DNA of 64,000 nt, taken from NCBI GenBank assembly GCA_949987705.1, contig OX465281.1, forward strand, positions 82,302,543-82,366,542, given 5' to 3'. Below, piece by piece: positions 24,160 to 34,964 of the stretch. The notes beneath the pieces are model-generated. The model saw nothing but the letters and a program-made list of their open reading frames with translations, was not told the origin of the DNA and ran no database searches. How positions within the stretch are numbered: position 1 is the first letter of the stretch; each line of letters starts with the position of its first letter. Position numbers and translations under genes: made by a program. The stretch comes from Thereva unica (lineage: Eukaryota; Arthropoda; Insecta; Diptera; Therevidae).

Positions 24160-25612
24160 TAGTTGGGATGTGGGTTTGACCCTTCGGTCCACACGATTAA
24201 CTTCCCAGTATGATGAACGAAGATGAAATAAACTGACTTCTTACGAAATAGTTATACTTTTAGCACTATTGGAAAATTGGCTAGTATCAGAACTGAGGAC
24301 AAAGCAATCCCGAGAGAAGCTAGTTCAAATAACTATAATAGTAGTAAATCCACAACATTTTTCTAGAAAATTTGTTTTTCCTGAACGTTAGCAAACAAAC
24401 ACTTCCTCCGTATTCCGTTCGTTGCACTAAAGCGGGTATTCAAATTCGTATGGAGCGTGATGAAGCGCCGTTGACAAACTGAGAAGTGAATGACTTCGTT
24501 TGGAAATTCCAAAGCTTTCCGGAGATATTAGCAAAACTGTAACTGTTAAGTACTTGTCAGACTTGACCAAAAAGAACAAATTTTGTGGTAACTACTGGAA
24601 ATCCCGGGATGGACCGAAATTTCCTGAAACTGTAGCACGCGTAGAAAATAATTCTCCGTCAAAAAGTGCTAATCCAAGGTTTGAAAAATTCGCGCTGTTT
24701 ATAAAGAGTAACGAAATTTTTGCACGATTTTGAAAGGTTGTCGGATTTTTACAAGTGATGTTTTGTTCGGAGGCTATCGCTGTGCAGAACCCAAAAAAGA
24801 TCACTTCGTTTAGAAGGGGTCTCATTATATCGAGTTTATTAGATATTAACAAAACTTGTCAATTTAAGGTCTTTCTGACAATTAGCCGAAGTTTTTCTAT
24901 TTAAACAAAAAAGGCCTGACCGAATATCATGAACTTTTTTTCAGAGCATTTCTTCGTTAATATTCATTTTTCGGCACCTCAATGAAGTCGATATTGTTTT
25001 TAGTTCGCGCGGTATCAGGTACAAAAATGATAAACGTCGTTTAAACAAAAAAAAGGGGTTCGACCGAATTTTATGAAAATCTTTTCAGATCATATTTTGG
25101 TTAATACTCTTCGAACAACTAAGTCGATATCTTTTATAGTTCGCGCGATATTGTGCAGGTACAAAAATCACTTATGTCATTTAAACCAAAAAACGGTTCG
25201 ACCGAATATTATAAAAATCTTTTCAAATTATATTGTCGCTAATACGCTTCGAACGGCACCTCAAGTAAGTCAATATCTTTCGTGGTTCGGGTGATATCGT
25301 GCAGGTACAAAAATCACTTACGCCGCTTAAACAAAAAAACGGCTCGACCGAATTTTATGAAAATCTTTTCTGATCATATTTCGGTTAATACGCTTCGAGC
25401 GATACCTCAACGAAGTCAATATCTTTTTTGGTTCGAGCGATGTCGTGCAGGAAAAAATGACCACATACGTACGCACACATACACATACTTCCTCCCAATT
25501 TTTTGCTTAAAATGCTCCTGGGACCTTGAAAGATGAAAATACGTCGAAAATTTCGATTTCGATTTTCGGACCGATTTTAATAACTTCCTATACTGGGAAG
25601 TTAACAAAAAAA
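24160..25612 (+). mobile_element. Dispersed element with about 140-bp internal tandem repeats
   Basis: Starts with AACTAGTTGGGATGTGGG, shared with the inverted copy ending at 9420. From about 24900 to 25450 it has at least three units of 138-146 bp containing GGTTCGACCGAATTTTATG, AAAATCTTTTCAGATCATATTT, TTAATACGCTTCGA and TCGTGCAGGTACAAAAATCAC. TTAACTTCCCAGTAT at 24206 is inverted as ATACTGGGAAGTTAA at 25590-25604. No coding region. Class unknown; dispersed copies with internal minisatellites are seen in Helitron-like and other non-autonomous elements. Confidence 0.6.
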
Positions 25613-25615
25613 CGC

Positions 25616-25850
25616 GAAAGAACTCCCCATTGTGGCTTGTTTGCAGAGAATCGGAAGATTTTTCCCATAAATTATTAAAGGAAATAGAGGAAGTGGGCAG
25701 CGGGTTGTACCAGAAGGTTTTGAGGAGGGCCCCACAGCAATTTGAAAAGTTACTCCAGAAAGTAAGTTCACTAATTGCAAAACAAAAAAAAAACTTTAGA
25801 AATCCTATCGGCCCAGATTTCCAATCTATATCCAACTATCCGAATTTTTG
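25616..25850 (+). pseudogene. Possible PIF/Harbinger transposase N-terminal fragment
   Basis: The plus-strand frame contains GLYQKVLRRAPQQFEKLLQK and SSLIAKQKKNFRNPIGP. This resembles the segment of ALP1/Harbinger-type transposases before the DDE domain (F.LRMS...FD.LL..V...I.KQ.T..R.PI.P). It is short, lacks catalytic residues and ends in a stop. The following sequence (TTATCCGAAT near 25850 and ATTCGGATAATCGG near 25880) looks like the end of a different DNA transposon. Confidence 0.4.
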
Positions 25851-26082
25851 ATTATCCGAATCGCCCCAATCCCCAATTAATTCGGATAATCGGTGTTCTA
25901 CTGTGCAATAAATTTAAATTAATTTACTTTAAATCATAATAAATTTAAATATTTTAATTATTTCCCCACGGATTTCTTCTAGATTCACAACTATCTGTTA
26001 TAATAATCAGGCAATCGTTCTTATTCTCATATGCTATCTCTGTCACACAGTATAACAGATTTCGTCATTTTCAGCCTAGCCA

Positions 26083-26177
26083 AGCACGTAAGTTGTTTCA
26101 ATCGACTTCTTCATACAAATTTTTTTGTAACAAATGAATTTTTGTATGAAGAGGTCGATTGAAACAACTTACGTGCT
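26083..26177. mobile_element. Short palindromic MITE
   Basis: AGCACGTAAGTTGTTTCAAT at the left is exactly inverted at the right, with arms of about 37 bp, one base different, around a 20-base centre. It interrupts the sequence CAGCCTAGCCA / ACCACC that is continuous in the related inverted copy near 23565-23585. Confidence 0.7.
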
Positions 26178-26224
26178 ACCACCCCAGTATTTTCAGCTTA
26201 CGATGAAGCCAGTGTCATAAGGAT

Positions 26225-26610
26225 ATTCGTGCAGGTACAAAAATCACATAAGTCCTTGAAACAAAAAATAGGATCAACCGAATTTTATGGAAATCGTTTC
26301 ACATCATATTTTCGTTAAGACGCTTCGATCGACAGTCAACGAAGTCGATATCGTAGGTTCGCGCGATATCGTGCAAATATATAAATCACGTAAGTCGTTA
26401 AAACAAAAAACCGGAAAGCCCAATTTTATGAAAATGTTTGCAGTTTATAAATTCGGTAATACGCTACAATCGTCATCTGAATGAAACCGGTATCATAGTT
26501 GATTCACGTGATTTCGTGCAGGTACAAACATCACATGTCATTTAAAGCAAAACCCGGTTCAACCGAATTCTATGAAAATCTTTTCAGATCATATTTCTCA
26601 TGTGTAATTT
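26225..26610 (+). repeat. About 140-bp tandem repeat, degenerate units
   Basis: Three degenerate units with TCGTGCAGGTACAAAAATCAC, AACCGAATTTTATG, TTTCACATCATATTTTCG and CGAAGTCGATATCG, same orientation as 24900-25450. Confidence 0.7.
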
Positions 26611-27190
26611 AAGATATTTATTGCAATACATTGTTGAAACTTTAATAAGCAACATTTATAATGGCTCCATGAATATTTCATTTTCAAGTCGATACTGTAT
26701 AGAGGTAATCGAATAAATCCTCATCGCACCTCAGCGTGAAACATAGCTTCACAAACACCGCTACAATTGTAGAAATATGAGCTCGTCTCGTAATAAATGC
26801 ACGTTCTGTGACCGCCTCAATCATTTTCATAGTAAATGCCGTGCTCGTAAAACATATATTTATTCCGCCTTGTTGCGTCCACAGAGAGAAAATTAATCTT
26901 TTCATTAAGTTAAAGGTTAGCTATCAACTTTCACGATGGATAAGGTGACAACAGCGCAGTGATTTCCAAAGTTCTGTGAGGGAAAAATACATGTAGAAGC
27001 CAATTTTGGCACAGTTGTAGGGGAAGGTGTCCTTAACAACATACTGAAAGTACTGATATGTTGGGTGGAAGTGGAACTAACGGGGGAGGAATTTCTAAAG
27101 GAATATTTTTTCAGTTTTTCGTTAATAACTCCAAAACTACTGCATCTAACCGCAAAATGTAGTGAAAATTTTGATCGAGACAGCAGAAAA
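26611..27190. other. No recognised gene
   Basis: Unassigned sequence flanking the LINE. The minus-strand frame 26905-26684 has no motif I recognise. Confidence 0.4.
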
Positions 27191-27515
27191 CAGAAATAAT
27201 AATAATAATTTATTTAAAATTGTACAAAAGAACATAATTCTTACAAACGTACAAACAAAATATTAATTGGGTGACTGAGACAAAATGACATACATACTAC
27301 AAACTAAAAAACAAATAATATTAACAAAATACAAGAAATAATGTTTAAAAAAAAAGTGAGAAAACGAAGAAAAATGAAAAGAAGTTACAAGATGAAGTTT
27401 GAAAAATAATATTAACAAAATATAAAAAATAATGTTTTAATAATAAAATAAAAGAAAAAAAAATGGCAAGAAAAGAAGATAAATGAAAAGAAGATTCAAA
27501 AAGTGAGTGACCCTA

Positions 27516-27886
27516 CACTGATAAAAAAATTGTCTTGATTCCAGCAATTCCATAGTCTTCCTTTCGTTGTCTTGAGTTGAAACATTTTTCAGTCTTAACA
27601 TGAGAATGCTGTGTCAGAGTAAGACACTAGAAATTCTTGAGCCAAGCAATTATATTTCTTCGCTCAACACTTATATTTTCGGGCAAGATATTTTTTTCTC
27701 GAAATAAGATTGTTGTAATTTTTACTCAAGAAACTAATTTTTTTTATTAAAAACAACATTTGTATTAAATAAAGACACGATTAAGCTTTAATTCGACAAT
27801 ATTTATTTTGTTTTCCTTATATCCAAAACATGATTTGCTTCGTTCAAAAAAATTTGTCTTAAGCTAAGAATGTTTTTTTATCAGTG
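27516..27886. mobile_element. TA-flanked MITE at the ORF2 stop codon
   Basis: Ends CACTGATAAAAAAATTGTCTT and, inward from the right, CACTGATAAAAAAACATTCTT, with TA on each side (27514-27515 and 27887-27888), as for Tc1/mariner-type elements. The interior has further TTGTCTTGA-like and TCTTAAG segments and no gene. It inserted into the TA of the ORF2 stop codon TAG. Confidence 0.9.
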
Positions 27887-30717
27887 TACAGATTGTTATT
27901 TGTTAGATGTTCCTTCAAGAGCCTGTTGAATAATCGCCAAGAGGACGCGCTCCGCACATAAACGGGTAGTTTGTTCCACATCCGAGCAATTTGGAACAAG
28001 TAAGAGCGTTCACCATATACTGTTCGTATACGAGGCACCAAAAGTGTGCTGGATTTTCTGCTTAGTTGCAAGAAGTTAAGTTTTTGAAATAAATATCCAG
28101 GGCATCTGCTGTGTATAAGTTTAAAAGTGAATTTTAACCGGTGATATATTAGGTAGTTTTCAAACGTCATACCTAGCAGAATGGGAGCATAGTGCGTGAT
28201 ATGATCAAAACGACGCAATTTAAAGACAAAACGAAGGGTATCATTGAACGCGACTTTTATTTTTCTTGAACAGACAGCATCAAGTTTTGAAAAAATTAGG
28301 CTTCCGTACGTGAAATGGGGCATTACCAGGGCCTTCGCCAGTCGTATACGTAAAGCAAGAGGCAATAGATTAGAGGATACCCAAAGTTGGCGAAGGCAGG
28401 CATACACCTTACGAAGAACACTTCTGGTTTGGTTACAGCAACTGAATTTACAGTCGAGCTCGACTCCCAGATTTCTTACAGAGTCAACATAGTGTAAAAC
28501 ATTACCATTAATTTTAATTGAGAACAGATTTTCAATGTCAATAGGAGTTTTGCTGACGACAAGGCAGGACGACTTGGTAGGGTTCAGCAGTAATTTGTAC
28601 TGGACTGACCATTCAGTCACACGTTTCAGATCACTGTTTAGCTGAACAGTACAACCCTCGATAAGTTCAAGAGGTTTGCTTAAATAGATCTGCACATCAT
28701 CAGCATATAGATGTATGGAACAAGGTTTGACTACATTTGGAAGGTCGTTTATATACAGGCTGAAAAGCAAGGGGCCCAGGATAGAGCCTTGAGGTACTCC
28801 ACAATGAAGAAGCGCTGGTTCGGAGAAAAATTCTTGTACCTTAACAATTTGAGAGCGCTCCTGGAGATAGCTTTCAAAAAGTTTGACTGCAGTAGGGCCG
28901 AGTCCAAAATTTCTGCCTAGTTTTTCAAGTAACATCATATGGTCAACTGAGTCAAATGCTTTTGAGAAATCGAGTAGAACTAAGATTGCAATTTTATTGT
29001 TATCAAGTGACTCAAGAATATCAGTTGAAACTTTTAAGAGTGCCGTTTCGCAGCTGTGCCCAGACCTGAAACCAGATTGCCATATAGAGAGAAGACTACT
29101 TTGATTTAGATAGTACATGAGCTGCTTAGCAATAATTTTTTCAAAAACTTTAGAAAGGAAACATAGAAGACTGATTGGACGGAAGTCAGATGGTTGCGAA
29201 GGAGAGACCTTTTTCGGAATAGGTACAACAAGAGCCTGTTTCCATTGGCTAGGAAACTGAGAAACTGTAAGGCAGGTGTTAAAAATATGAGTAAGGACAT
29301 TAGATATAAATGGCGCGATCAATTTCATGAACTTTGGAGAGACGTTGTCAACACCCACGGCGTTTGATTTGACAGAAAACAACGCAGAAAGAAGTTCATA
29401 GTTATCGATACAACGAAAAGAAAAGCCATCCGGTGGGCATAGGTTGGTACAGCTACCTTCAACTGGAGCAGAGTTACTCTCAGAGATGGATGAAAAGTAC
29501 TCGTTTAATATATTGGGCTCTACAAACACTTGTTGAGAATCATTCCCATACGTACCCAAATCACGAATATTGCGCCATAATTTTTTTGGGGGTAAATTAA
29601 TGTCGAGCAAATTATTAGCGTAGGATCGTTTAGCAGATCGTAGAAGGGCAATCGTTTTATTACGGACTTTTTTATACATCTTACGAACTGCTTCACTGCG
29701 CGTCCTTTTGTATTGATGGTAAAGAAAATCGCGTTCAGCCAATGAAGAATGTATTTCAGGAGTTAACCAGGGACAGCGCTTGGGATGAATTTTAATTGTA
29801 CGTAATGGGACAAATTGCTCAAAGAGAGCAGCTATAACTTCATAAAAATTTTGAAGTTTTTCGTCCACAGTATTCGAAGTCAGGACGTTGTCCCACGAAG
29901 CCGCAATGCATTCATTACCAAGTAGCTCTAGATTTATACTCTTAAAGTCTCTAAAAGAAATAGAGCGAAACTGGGGAATGGGAAGGAGCTGCATCTTGTA
30001 GGAGAGAAAGAGAAGATCATGATCGAAATTACTAGGAGGAGTGAGTTGGTTGTGAAAAACCACTTTCGTAATGTCACCTACCAACAAATAATCAAGTTGT
30101 GATGGTACGGTAGCATTAAAAAAGGTGGGCAAGCAATTGACTATTTCTAGGTTGAGGATCTGACAAAGGTAAAACAAGTTGTTTAAAGAGGTACTAGGTT
30201 TAAGCGCATTAATATTTAAGTCACCACAGGTAATTATATTGTGATATTTAAAAATAATAGGTGAGAGGGCCATTTTTAATTGGGTGACGTCATCTAAACA
30301 GAAGGTGCCACCAGGCGGACGGTAGGTACCAACGATAGCGCATTTTTCAAATCCGGAGTCCACCTCAACAGCCAAAGATTGTGTATTTTCAATACTTGTC
30401 GATGAATAAATAATGGAGCATCTCAAGGAGCTGTGAACATAAATTCCAACTCCGCCTCCCCTACGAGATATCCGGTCATTTCTAAAGAGGCTATAGTTAG
30501 GAATGGACAGAATTCTTGAATTTACATTTTTAGTAAGCCATGTTTCGCTTACCACAATCACATGTACTTCAGATTTGGAAAAGACATCATAAAAGAATTC
30601 AAATTTGTTTCTCAGGCTCCTAGCATTCAAATAGCACACGTTAAGGCCTTTGATGCGTGATGTAAAGATGTTTAAAACAGCTCTTACTCGTTCCAATGGA
30701 GATATGTTAACCACCAT
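27859..30717 (-). CDS. LINE ORF2: endonuclease and reverse transcriptase
   Basis: ATG is taken at 30717 because the frame upstream to 30771 has only a TTG. The product is about 952 residues, the usual ORF2 length. The N-terminal apurinic-type endonuclease shows YLNARSLRNK, VVSETWL, RRGGGVGIYV, TYRPPGG, CGDLNIN, QLDYLL and FDHDLLFLS. The RT domain shows PIPKKVSPSQPSDFRPISLL, SGFRSGHSCETALL, LLDFSKAFDSVDH, GVPQGSILGPLLFSLYINDL and LYADDVQIYL (YADD encoded at 28707-28696). A long C-terminal region follows without an RNase H domain. The protein nicks the target and reverse transcribes the LINE RNA there. The last residues YTDKKTFLA come from the inserted MITE: without it the frame would end at a TAG directly after NNNL. 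Confidence 0.9.
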   Translation of the reverse strand: MVVNISPLERVRAVLNIFTSRIKGLNVCYLNARSLRNKFEFFYDVFSKSEVHVIVVSETWLTKNVNSRILSIPNYSLFRNDRISRRGGGVGIYVHSSLRCSIIYSSTSIENTQSLAVEVDSGFEKCAIVGTYRPPGGTFCLDDVTQLKMALSPIIFKYHNIITCGDLNINALKPSTSLNNLFYLCQILNLEIVNCLPTFFNATVPSQLDYLLVGDITKVVFHNQLTPPSNFDHDLLFLSYKMQLLPIPQFRSISFRDFKSINLELLGNECIAASWDNVLTSNTVDEKLQNFYEVIAALFEQFVPLRTIKIHPKRCPWLTPEIHSSLAERDFLYHQYKRTRSEAVRKMYKKVRNKTIALLRSAKRSYANNLLDINLPPKKLWRNIRDLGTYGNDSQQVFVEPNILNEYFSSISESNSAPVEGSCTNLCPPDGFSFRCIDNYELLSALFSVKSNAVGVDNVSPKFMKLIAPFISNVLTHIFNTCLTVSQFPSQWKQALVVPIPKKVSPSQPSDFRPISLLCFLSKVFEKIIAKQLMYYLNQSSLLSIWQSGFRSGHSCETALLKVSTDILESLDNNKIAILVLLDFSKAFDSVDHMMLLEKLGRNFGLGPTAVKLFESYLQERSQIVKVQEFFSEPALLHCGVPQGSILGPLLFSLYINDLPNVVKPCSIHLYADDVQIYLSKPLELIEGCTVQLNSDLKRVTEWSVQYKLLLNPTKSSCLVVSKTPIDIENLFSIKINGNVLHYVDSVRNLGVELDCKFSCCNQTRSVLRKVYACLRQLWVSSNLLPLALRIRLAKALVMPHFTYGSLIFSKLDAVCSRKIKVAFNDTLRFVFKLRRFDHITHYAPILLGMTFENYLIYHRLKFTFKLIHSRCPGYLFQKLNFLQLSRKSSTLLVPRIRTVYGERSYLFQIARMWNKLPVYVRSASSWRLFNRLLKEHLTNNNLYTDKKTFLA

Positions 30718-30954
30718 TATATAGCACAAAGCGCGAAAACTCCAGCCGAGCAAACAGAACTTTGAAAACAAAGAACACGAAGGTAACGCACTTTTTGAAT
30801 TTAAAAATAGAAGAGAAAAAAATAAATAAAAACTTAAGCAAAAACATGATAACTAAAAAAATAGAACTAAATAAAATAAAGAGAAAAAAATTATTAAAAA
30901 TTAACAGAGAAAATTTAAAAATAAAAAGAGAAAAATTATTAAGAAATTAAATAT

Positions 30955-31812
30955 TTAACTATTGCCGTCCGCAATATTTTCCGCAGCGCCAATTAATGCA
31001 TCAAGCTCGTTGATGCTGGTAACTTTTATTGGAGGATCTCCAGACTTCCTACAGATGTAGACAAGGCCTCTTTTGGTGAAGACAGACAGCAGCAAATTCT
31101 CTTTGCGCAGCCGCAGAGCTTTGCGCAATATGTTTTGGTGGGGCTTCGAGAGACTCTCAAAGGCATACACTCTGCTATCCGACGAGAAACCTGGGGAGAT
31201 CTGATTCAATTTCAGTTTACCGTACTTCCTAAATTTTTCTAGAAAAACTCTCTGCTCAGCGGCTGATGGGAACTTCACTATCAGCGGTTTTATTTTGGCT
31301 GCAGATCCAGTGCGAAATGCACAGGAGAATGGTGATAGATTGTGCCCGATAGCCGCAGAGACACATTCCAGAAGTTGTTGCGGCTGCTCGTTAGACACGC
31401 AGGGAATCCCTGTTAAAATTACATCAGTTAATCGCTTTTCCCTGTTGAGGTCATCAATATCCTGACGAGCGGCTTGGAGCTCAGTTTTTACGCTTTCCAA
31501 TTCGGAGCGCAATTTAGTAAAATCAGCATTAATATTGTTTATAATATGGTCGAAGCGCAACATAAAGCGCTCTTCAAATTCAGAAAATTTTTCCATAACC
31601 ATGAGCGACAAGCTTCTCTCCAATTTCCTCTCCAACAAGTCGAAACTGTCCGTAGAGCAGATGGAGCAGGATCGGGATTTCTTGCTGGAGGCAGCTAAAT
31701 TGTTGTTGGACTGCTTCGTGGAAGTGGATCTGGTGAGAGCCGGGCTAGATTGCGCCGTTGCTCCGGAAGATGATGCTCCAGACGAAGACTTTTGAGCAGG
31801 ATTCTTTCCCAT
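30955..31812 (-). CDS. LINE ORF1: RNA-binding gag-like protein
   Basis: 285 residues from ATG 31812. The N-terminus is rich in Ser, Lys and Thr (NPAQKSSSGASSSG). There is a short cysteine pair (SICS) near residue 51. A predicted coiled coil covers roughly residues 60-130 (LERKLERSL, LRSELESVKTELQAARQDID). The C-terminal half (KRLTDVILTGIP, IKPLIVKFPSAAEQRVFLEK, VYAFESLSKPHQNILRKALR) resembles the small folded domain of ORF1 proteins in CR1/jockey-type elements. No CCHC knuckle is present. It probably coats the LINE RNA as a trimer or similar. It lies 238 bp before ORF2, so ORF2 would need reinitiation or internal entry. Confidence 0.85.
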   Translation of the reverse strand: MGKNPAQKSSSGASSSGATAQSSPALTRSTSTKQSNNNLAASSKKSRSCSICSTDSFDLLERKLERSLSLMVMEKFSEFEERFMLRFDHIINNINADFTKLRSELESVKTELQAARQDIDDLNREKRLTDVILTGIPCVSNEQPQQLLECVSAAIGHNLSPFSCAFRTGSAAKIKPLIVKFPSAAEQRVFLEKFRKYGKLKLNQISPGFSSDSRVYAFESLSKPHQNILRKALRLRKENLLLSVFTKRGLVYICRKSGDPPIKVTSINELDALIGAAENIADGNS

Positions 31813-31984
31813 GGCGTAATTTAATATTTTTTAACAAATAGTACGATATAAACCGAACGACCGATAGACGTTTGTTAAAAACGAAACACAGGTAAAACAA
31901 AAAAAAAAAAACTAAGAAAAACTAGCGGAATAGCACGGTCTAGAAAATTATTGGAACGGACTATATGCTCTTAGTAACAGACTG

Positions 31985-32090
31985 TCATCGCAAGTGATGG
32001 ATGTTTTGGTTGAGGGCCTCAGTCAGACACACAAGAAGGTCGCCAGTAGATCTTTTCGGTCTAAAGCCGTACTGATGCTATAATAGTAGT
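31985..32090 (-). pseudogene. Short LINE reverse-transcriptase relic
   Basis: The minus strand reads HQYGFRPKRSTGDLLVCLTE, the conserved RT segment QxGFRxxRSTxDLL of I/jockey-type elements. It is about 100 bp long and isolated, at the 5' flank of the LINE. Confidence 0.6.
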
Positions 32091-34420
32091 TGCAAAGTTC
32101 CTAGAAGGGGAAGGTTTTGATGAAATTACTGCACAAAATGCCCCAGAACTACTGGTGGAAGAAGAAATTGTTAAAGGAGGTTTTGTGAATGATATCTTGA
32201 ATCCATAGACACATGGAGGGTAATAGCATAGGTGTAGACGAAGAAGTTAAAAAGCTTACAAACAATAAAACGCCTAGGCTTAGCCCAACAGTGCTAGTCG
32301 TTAAATGAAAGTAGTACCAAGTTTAAAAGAGAATTTCATTCGGGCACCATAGAGAAATATCGTATTTTTTTATTTTACATCTCGTCTACTGAAACGTCAT
32401 TCTGTGCCATTTTAGTATGCTACTCACATCAAAAAAACTGGTTTAAATTGTAGTGTTTTACATTGAAAGCAATCCTTCAATTGCGAAGACTGTGTGTGCT
32501 TATTGTAAAAATACAGAAGAAATTCCACGTCTGGTGGCATTCGCCAGCTTCCCAATCAACGGCATCCACGACACTCTCCAATGAAGTTGTTGAAGCGGTA
32601 ATAGAGAGTGTAGAGAGACACTCCAAATGTATCGTATCGCCGCCGATCTCAATAGTTAAACGGGAGTGGAATGATTTTAAAGAGGACTCTGAAGCAAGAT
32701 CTTTTATCTTTTCCCAAACAAAGTGCAAATTAGTCGTTCTTTATATGGAAATACCGTTGCAAAATGATCGAAGCTTAAGTTTGACTTTTCGGGATTCTAA
32801 CCCCCCCCCCCCCGCCCATTTGGCCGCCTTCATGGAAAACGTTTACAAATGGTTTTTCCACTATATCTCCGAAACGGTACATCTTACAGAAAATTTGCAA
32901 GTACACTTTTTGTTTAGAATTAAATTACTAGTGAGAAGTTTTGTGGTAAAATGGATAATTAAGAAGTTATAAGCCTAAAACAAATTATTTTAAAAAATTG
33001 GAGTAGCGCGTGTTATTATTCAAAGAATTTCATTTTAAACCATATAGTACCTTGCATAACATAGCACAACAGCAACAAAAACCCACAAAAAATGCGAAAC
33101 AATTTTATTACATTACTCAAACATCGGCATTTCTTATAACATATAGTCATTCATTCATTATTATTACTTGCTGCATGTTATTGCTAATTTCTCAGGAAAG
33201 TAGGAGGTAAAATCGTAATAAAAATATTCAGAAAATCTGCCACTTTCGTACCTTCGGGGCGCTGTAAAACCCTTCCTAGTGAATGAAATTAAAAACGTAT
33301 CATAAAGTTTTGGAAACCACTGCCGTAGGGAATGTGCTAATCTAATAGCCCCCAGAGTTATTGAATCTATGTAGATGCTGGTTCTAAAATGAGTTTTTTA
33401 TTAAGCTCTATTAATTTTTCAAAATTTAACAATTTCACGTATGGACATATTTTGATTAGATTAGATTTCAAACTAATTAAATTGGGTGGCACTTTTTGAA
33501 GATCAATATGATAAGGTGAACATTATCACACGAAAACCCGAGATGACTCAACTGCAAAAGTCAGTGACGACACCTATTTGAGATTTTGTATTACTGAGTG
33601 AAAAACTCTCAATGGGAAAATAATTGTCATTGTTATCTGTTAATAAAAAGCTTGGCGACATTACATATTTTATACATCGCTCATGACTAGTATATAGTAA
33701 TGTAAATGGTGCTACTATTGGTAAGAGAGAAGATAAAGTACAACTAGCACTTATTCTTACTAATAATTCAATTTAAAGAAAGATCGCCAAAGATTTTTCA
33801 TATCTTTCTCGTGCACTGGTTATAGTTGTTTTCAAACCTCGTGACATCCCGCGCATGTTCCCCAGCTAAGTTCTTAAAAATGTTTAAAAGCTCAGACAAA
33901 AGCTTCAGTTAACTCCTCTTATCAAATCACTTGCTGCCATGTAATCAGTCGCGACTGCGTATTGATAAAGGAGGTGTATTTTTCTGGGACTCCAGTGATT
34001 ATTTAAAAAATTTACAAATTATGACTGAAAACACCCGTTTTTATATATTTTTTTTTATTTGAAGGTTATTATATTTTACACATATGCTACAGAAATAATT
34101 TGTAGTAATTTCTACTAAAAAATACGAAATTTGTGTTTTTATCACTTTGATTACTAGATTGTTGACGTTTCCTGCCAGTCGCATACGCGCTTCTGCCCGG
34201 GGAGGTTGTGTTGCTTGCGACTGCGGGGAACTGTCGGTTTATGAATGAAAACGCTCATTTATCTAAAGAAATTTTTTTCAGGAGTTTTTTTAAATTATTT
34301 TAAATTTAGAAATGAGAAATATTTCGCATAATTAAAGTAAAATTATGCTTATTATGTTGAATAAACTGCCTTTGTTGAGCAGGGGCTTTACATGTATTTA
34401 AAAGCTCTGCTCAACACATA
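32091..34420. other. No recognised gene
   Basis: AT-rich. A run of 14 C lies near 32802. The frame 32463-32972 (169 residues) shows no domain I recognise and opens with a TTG, so I do not call it. The region 33960-34250 has short inverted GC-richer pieces (GACTGCG, CGCAGTCG-like) that I cannot assign. Confidence 0.4.
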
Positions 34421-34640
34421 TACTACGTTTATATGACAGCTTGCGTACTCGAAGGCTTGAAAATATCAAGAACTCGAGCGCGTATATGCTTTGCCTACTT
34501 GAAGGGGTATATTAGCTTGAAATGAGCTTGAGTTCTTTAGCTGTCATTTGAAGTTACTATTATATTTCTTCCTTTTATCGTGCTTTTATTTCTTCATTAA
34601 TATTTTTGCCTCCTCATATTCCCACAAATTACCTTTAGAC

Positions 34641-34880
34641 CAGTGCTGGGCATTCCTATGCCCGCGGGCAAATGAGCTTTAAAGCTCTGAATATGTATAC
34701 GAAGTCAAATGACTCGAATATGCACAAAAAAGCATATCAGGCTTAAGACTTCATGCGAGTGGGAGCGTATTTTGAGCGACTTTGTGCTCATATACTGGAT
34801 AACAGTGTGAAGCTTTAGAAAGCTTTTGATAGCTTTTACACAAATGCATTTCTTTAGCTGTGTAGGTTTGCCCGCCACTG
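34641..34880. mobile_element. hAT-like MITE
   Basis: Ends CAGTGCTGGGCA and, inward from the right, CAGTGGCGGGCA. The 8-bp duplication CTTTAGAC is exact on both sides (34633-34640 and 34881-34888). Confidence 0.85.
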
Positions 34881-34964
34881 CTTTAGACACATTTACAAGT
34901 CTAAATTTCGCACTTTCGAGCACTCAAGCTTTCAAGCTCGGTTTACATGACAAGCACTCGAGCC

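Larger units (their letters stand above)
23539..26222. mobile_element. Possible large TIR element enclosing repeats
   Basis: CCTTATGACACCGG..TGATCGTAGGCTGAAAAT (from 23540) reappears inverted at 26188-26221 (TTTTCAGCTTACGATGAAGCCAGTGTCATAAGG), and GGCTAGGC near 23581 reappears inverted near 26074. These could be the ends of one 2.7-kb element holding the repeat-bearing element and MITE between them, or two inverted copies of one repeat. No target duplication is clear. A 22-bp hairpin (CTGTTATAAAAAGCATAG and its inverse) lies at 23686-23752. Confidence 0.4.
27196..31945 (-). mobile_element. CR1/jockey-like LINE, nearly full length
   Basis: Minus-strand element with 5' UTR (about 31945-31813), ORF1 (31812-30955), a 238-bp spacer, ORF2 and a 3' UTR ending in (ATT)n at 27196-27210. 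Such short terminal repeats instead of poly(A) are known for CR1-type LINEs. Both long frames are open, so the copy is young. It was later hit by a TA-flanked MITE at 27516-27886. The exact 5' end and target duplication could not be placed. Confidence 0.8.

Noticed and set aside
24206..25604. TTAACTTCCCAGTAT/ATACTGGGAAGTTAA as true element termini
   Set aside because: Sequence shared with the copy at 9300-9420 continues outside the left member, so the pair is internal or subterminal, not the boundary.
31474..31795. Plus-strand frames opposite LINE ORF1
   Set aside because: Antisense shadows of the ORF1 coding sequence.
32463..32972. 169-residue plus-strand frame
   Set aside because: It opens at a TTG, has a C-run encoding a proline stretch and shows no domain; there is no independent support for coding.
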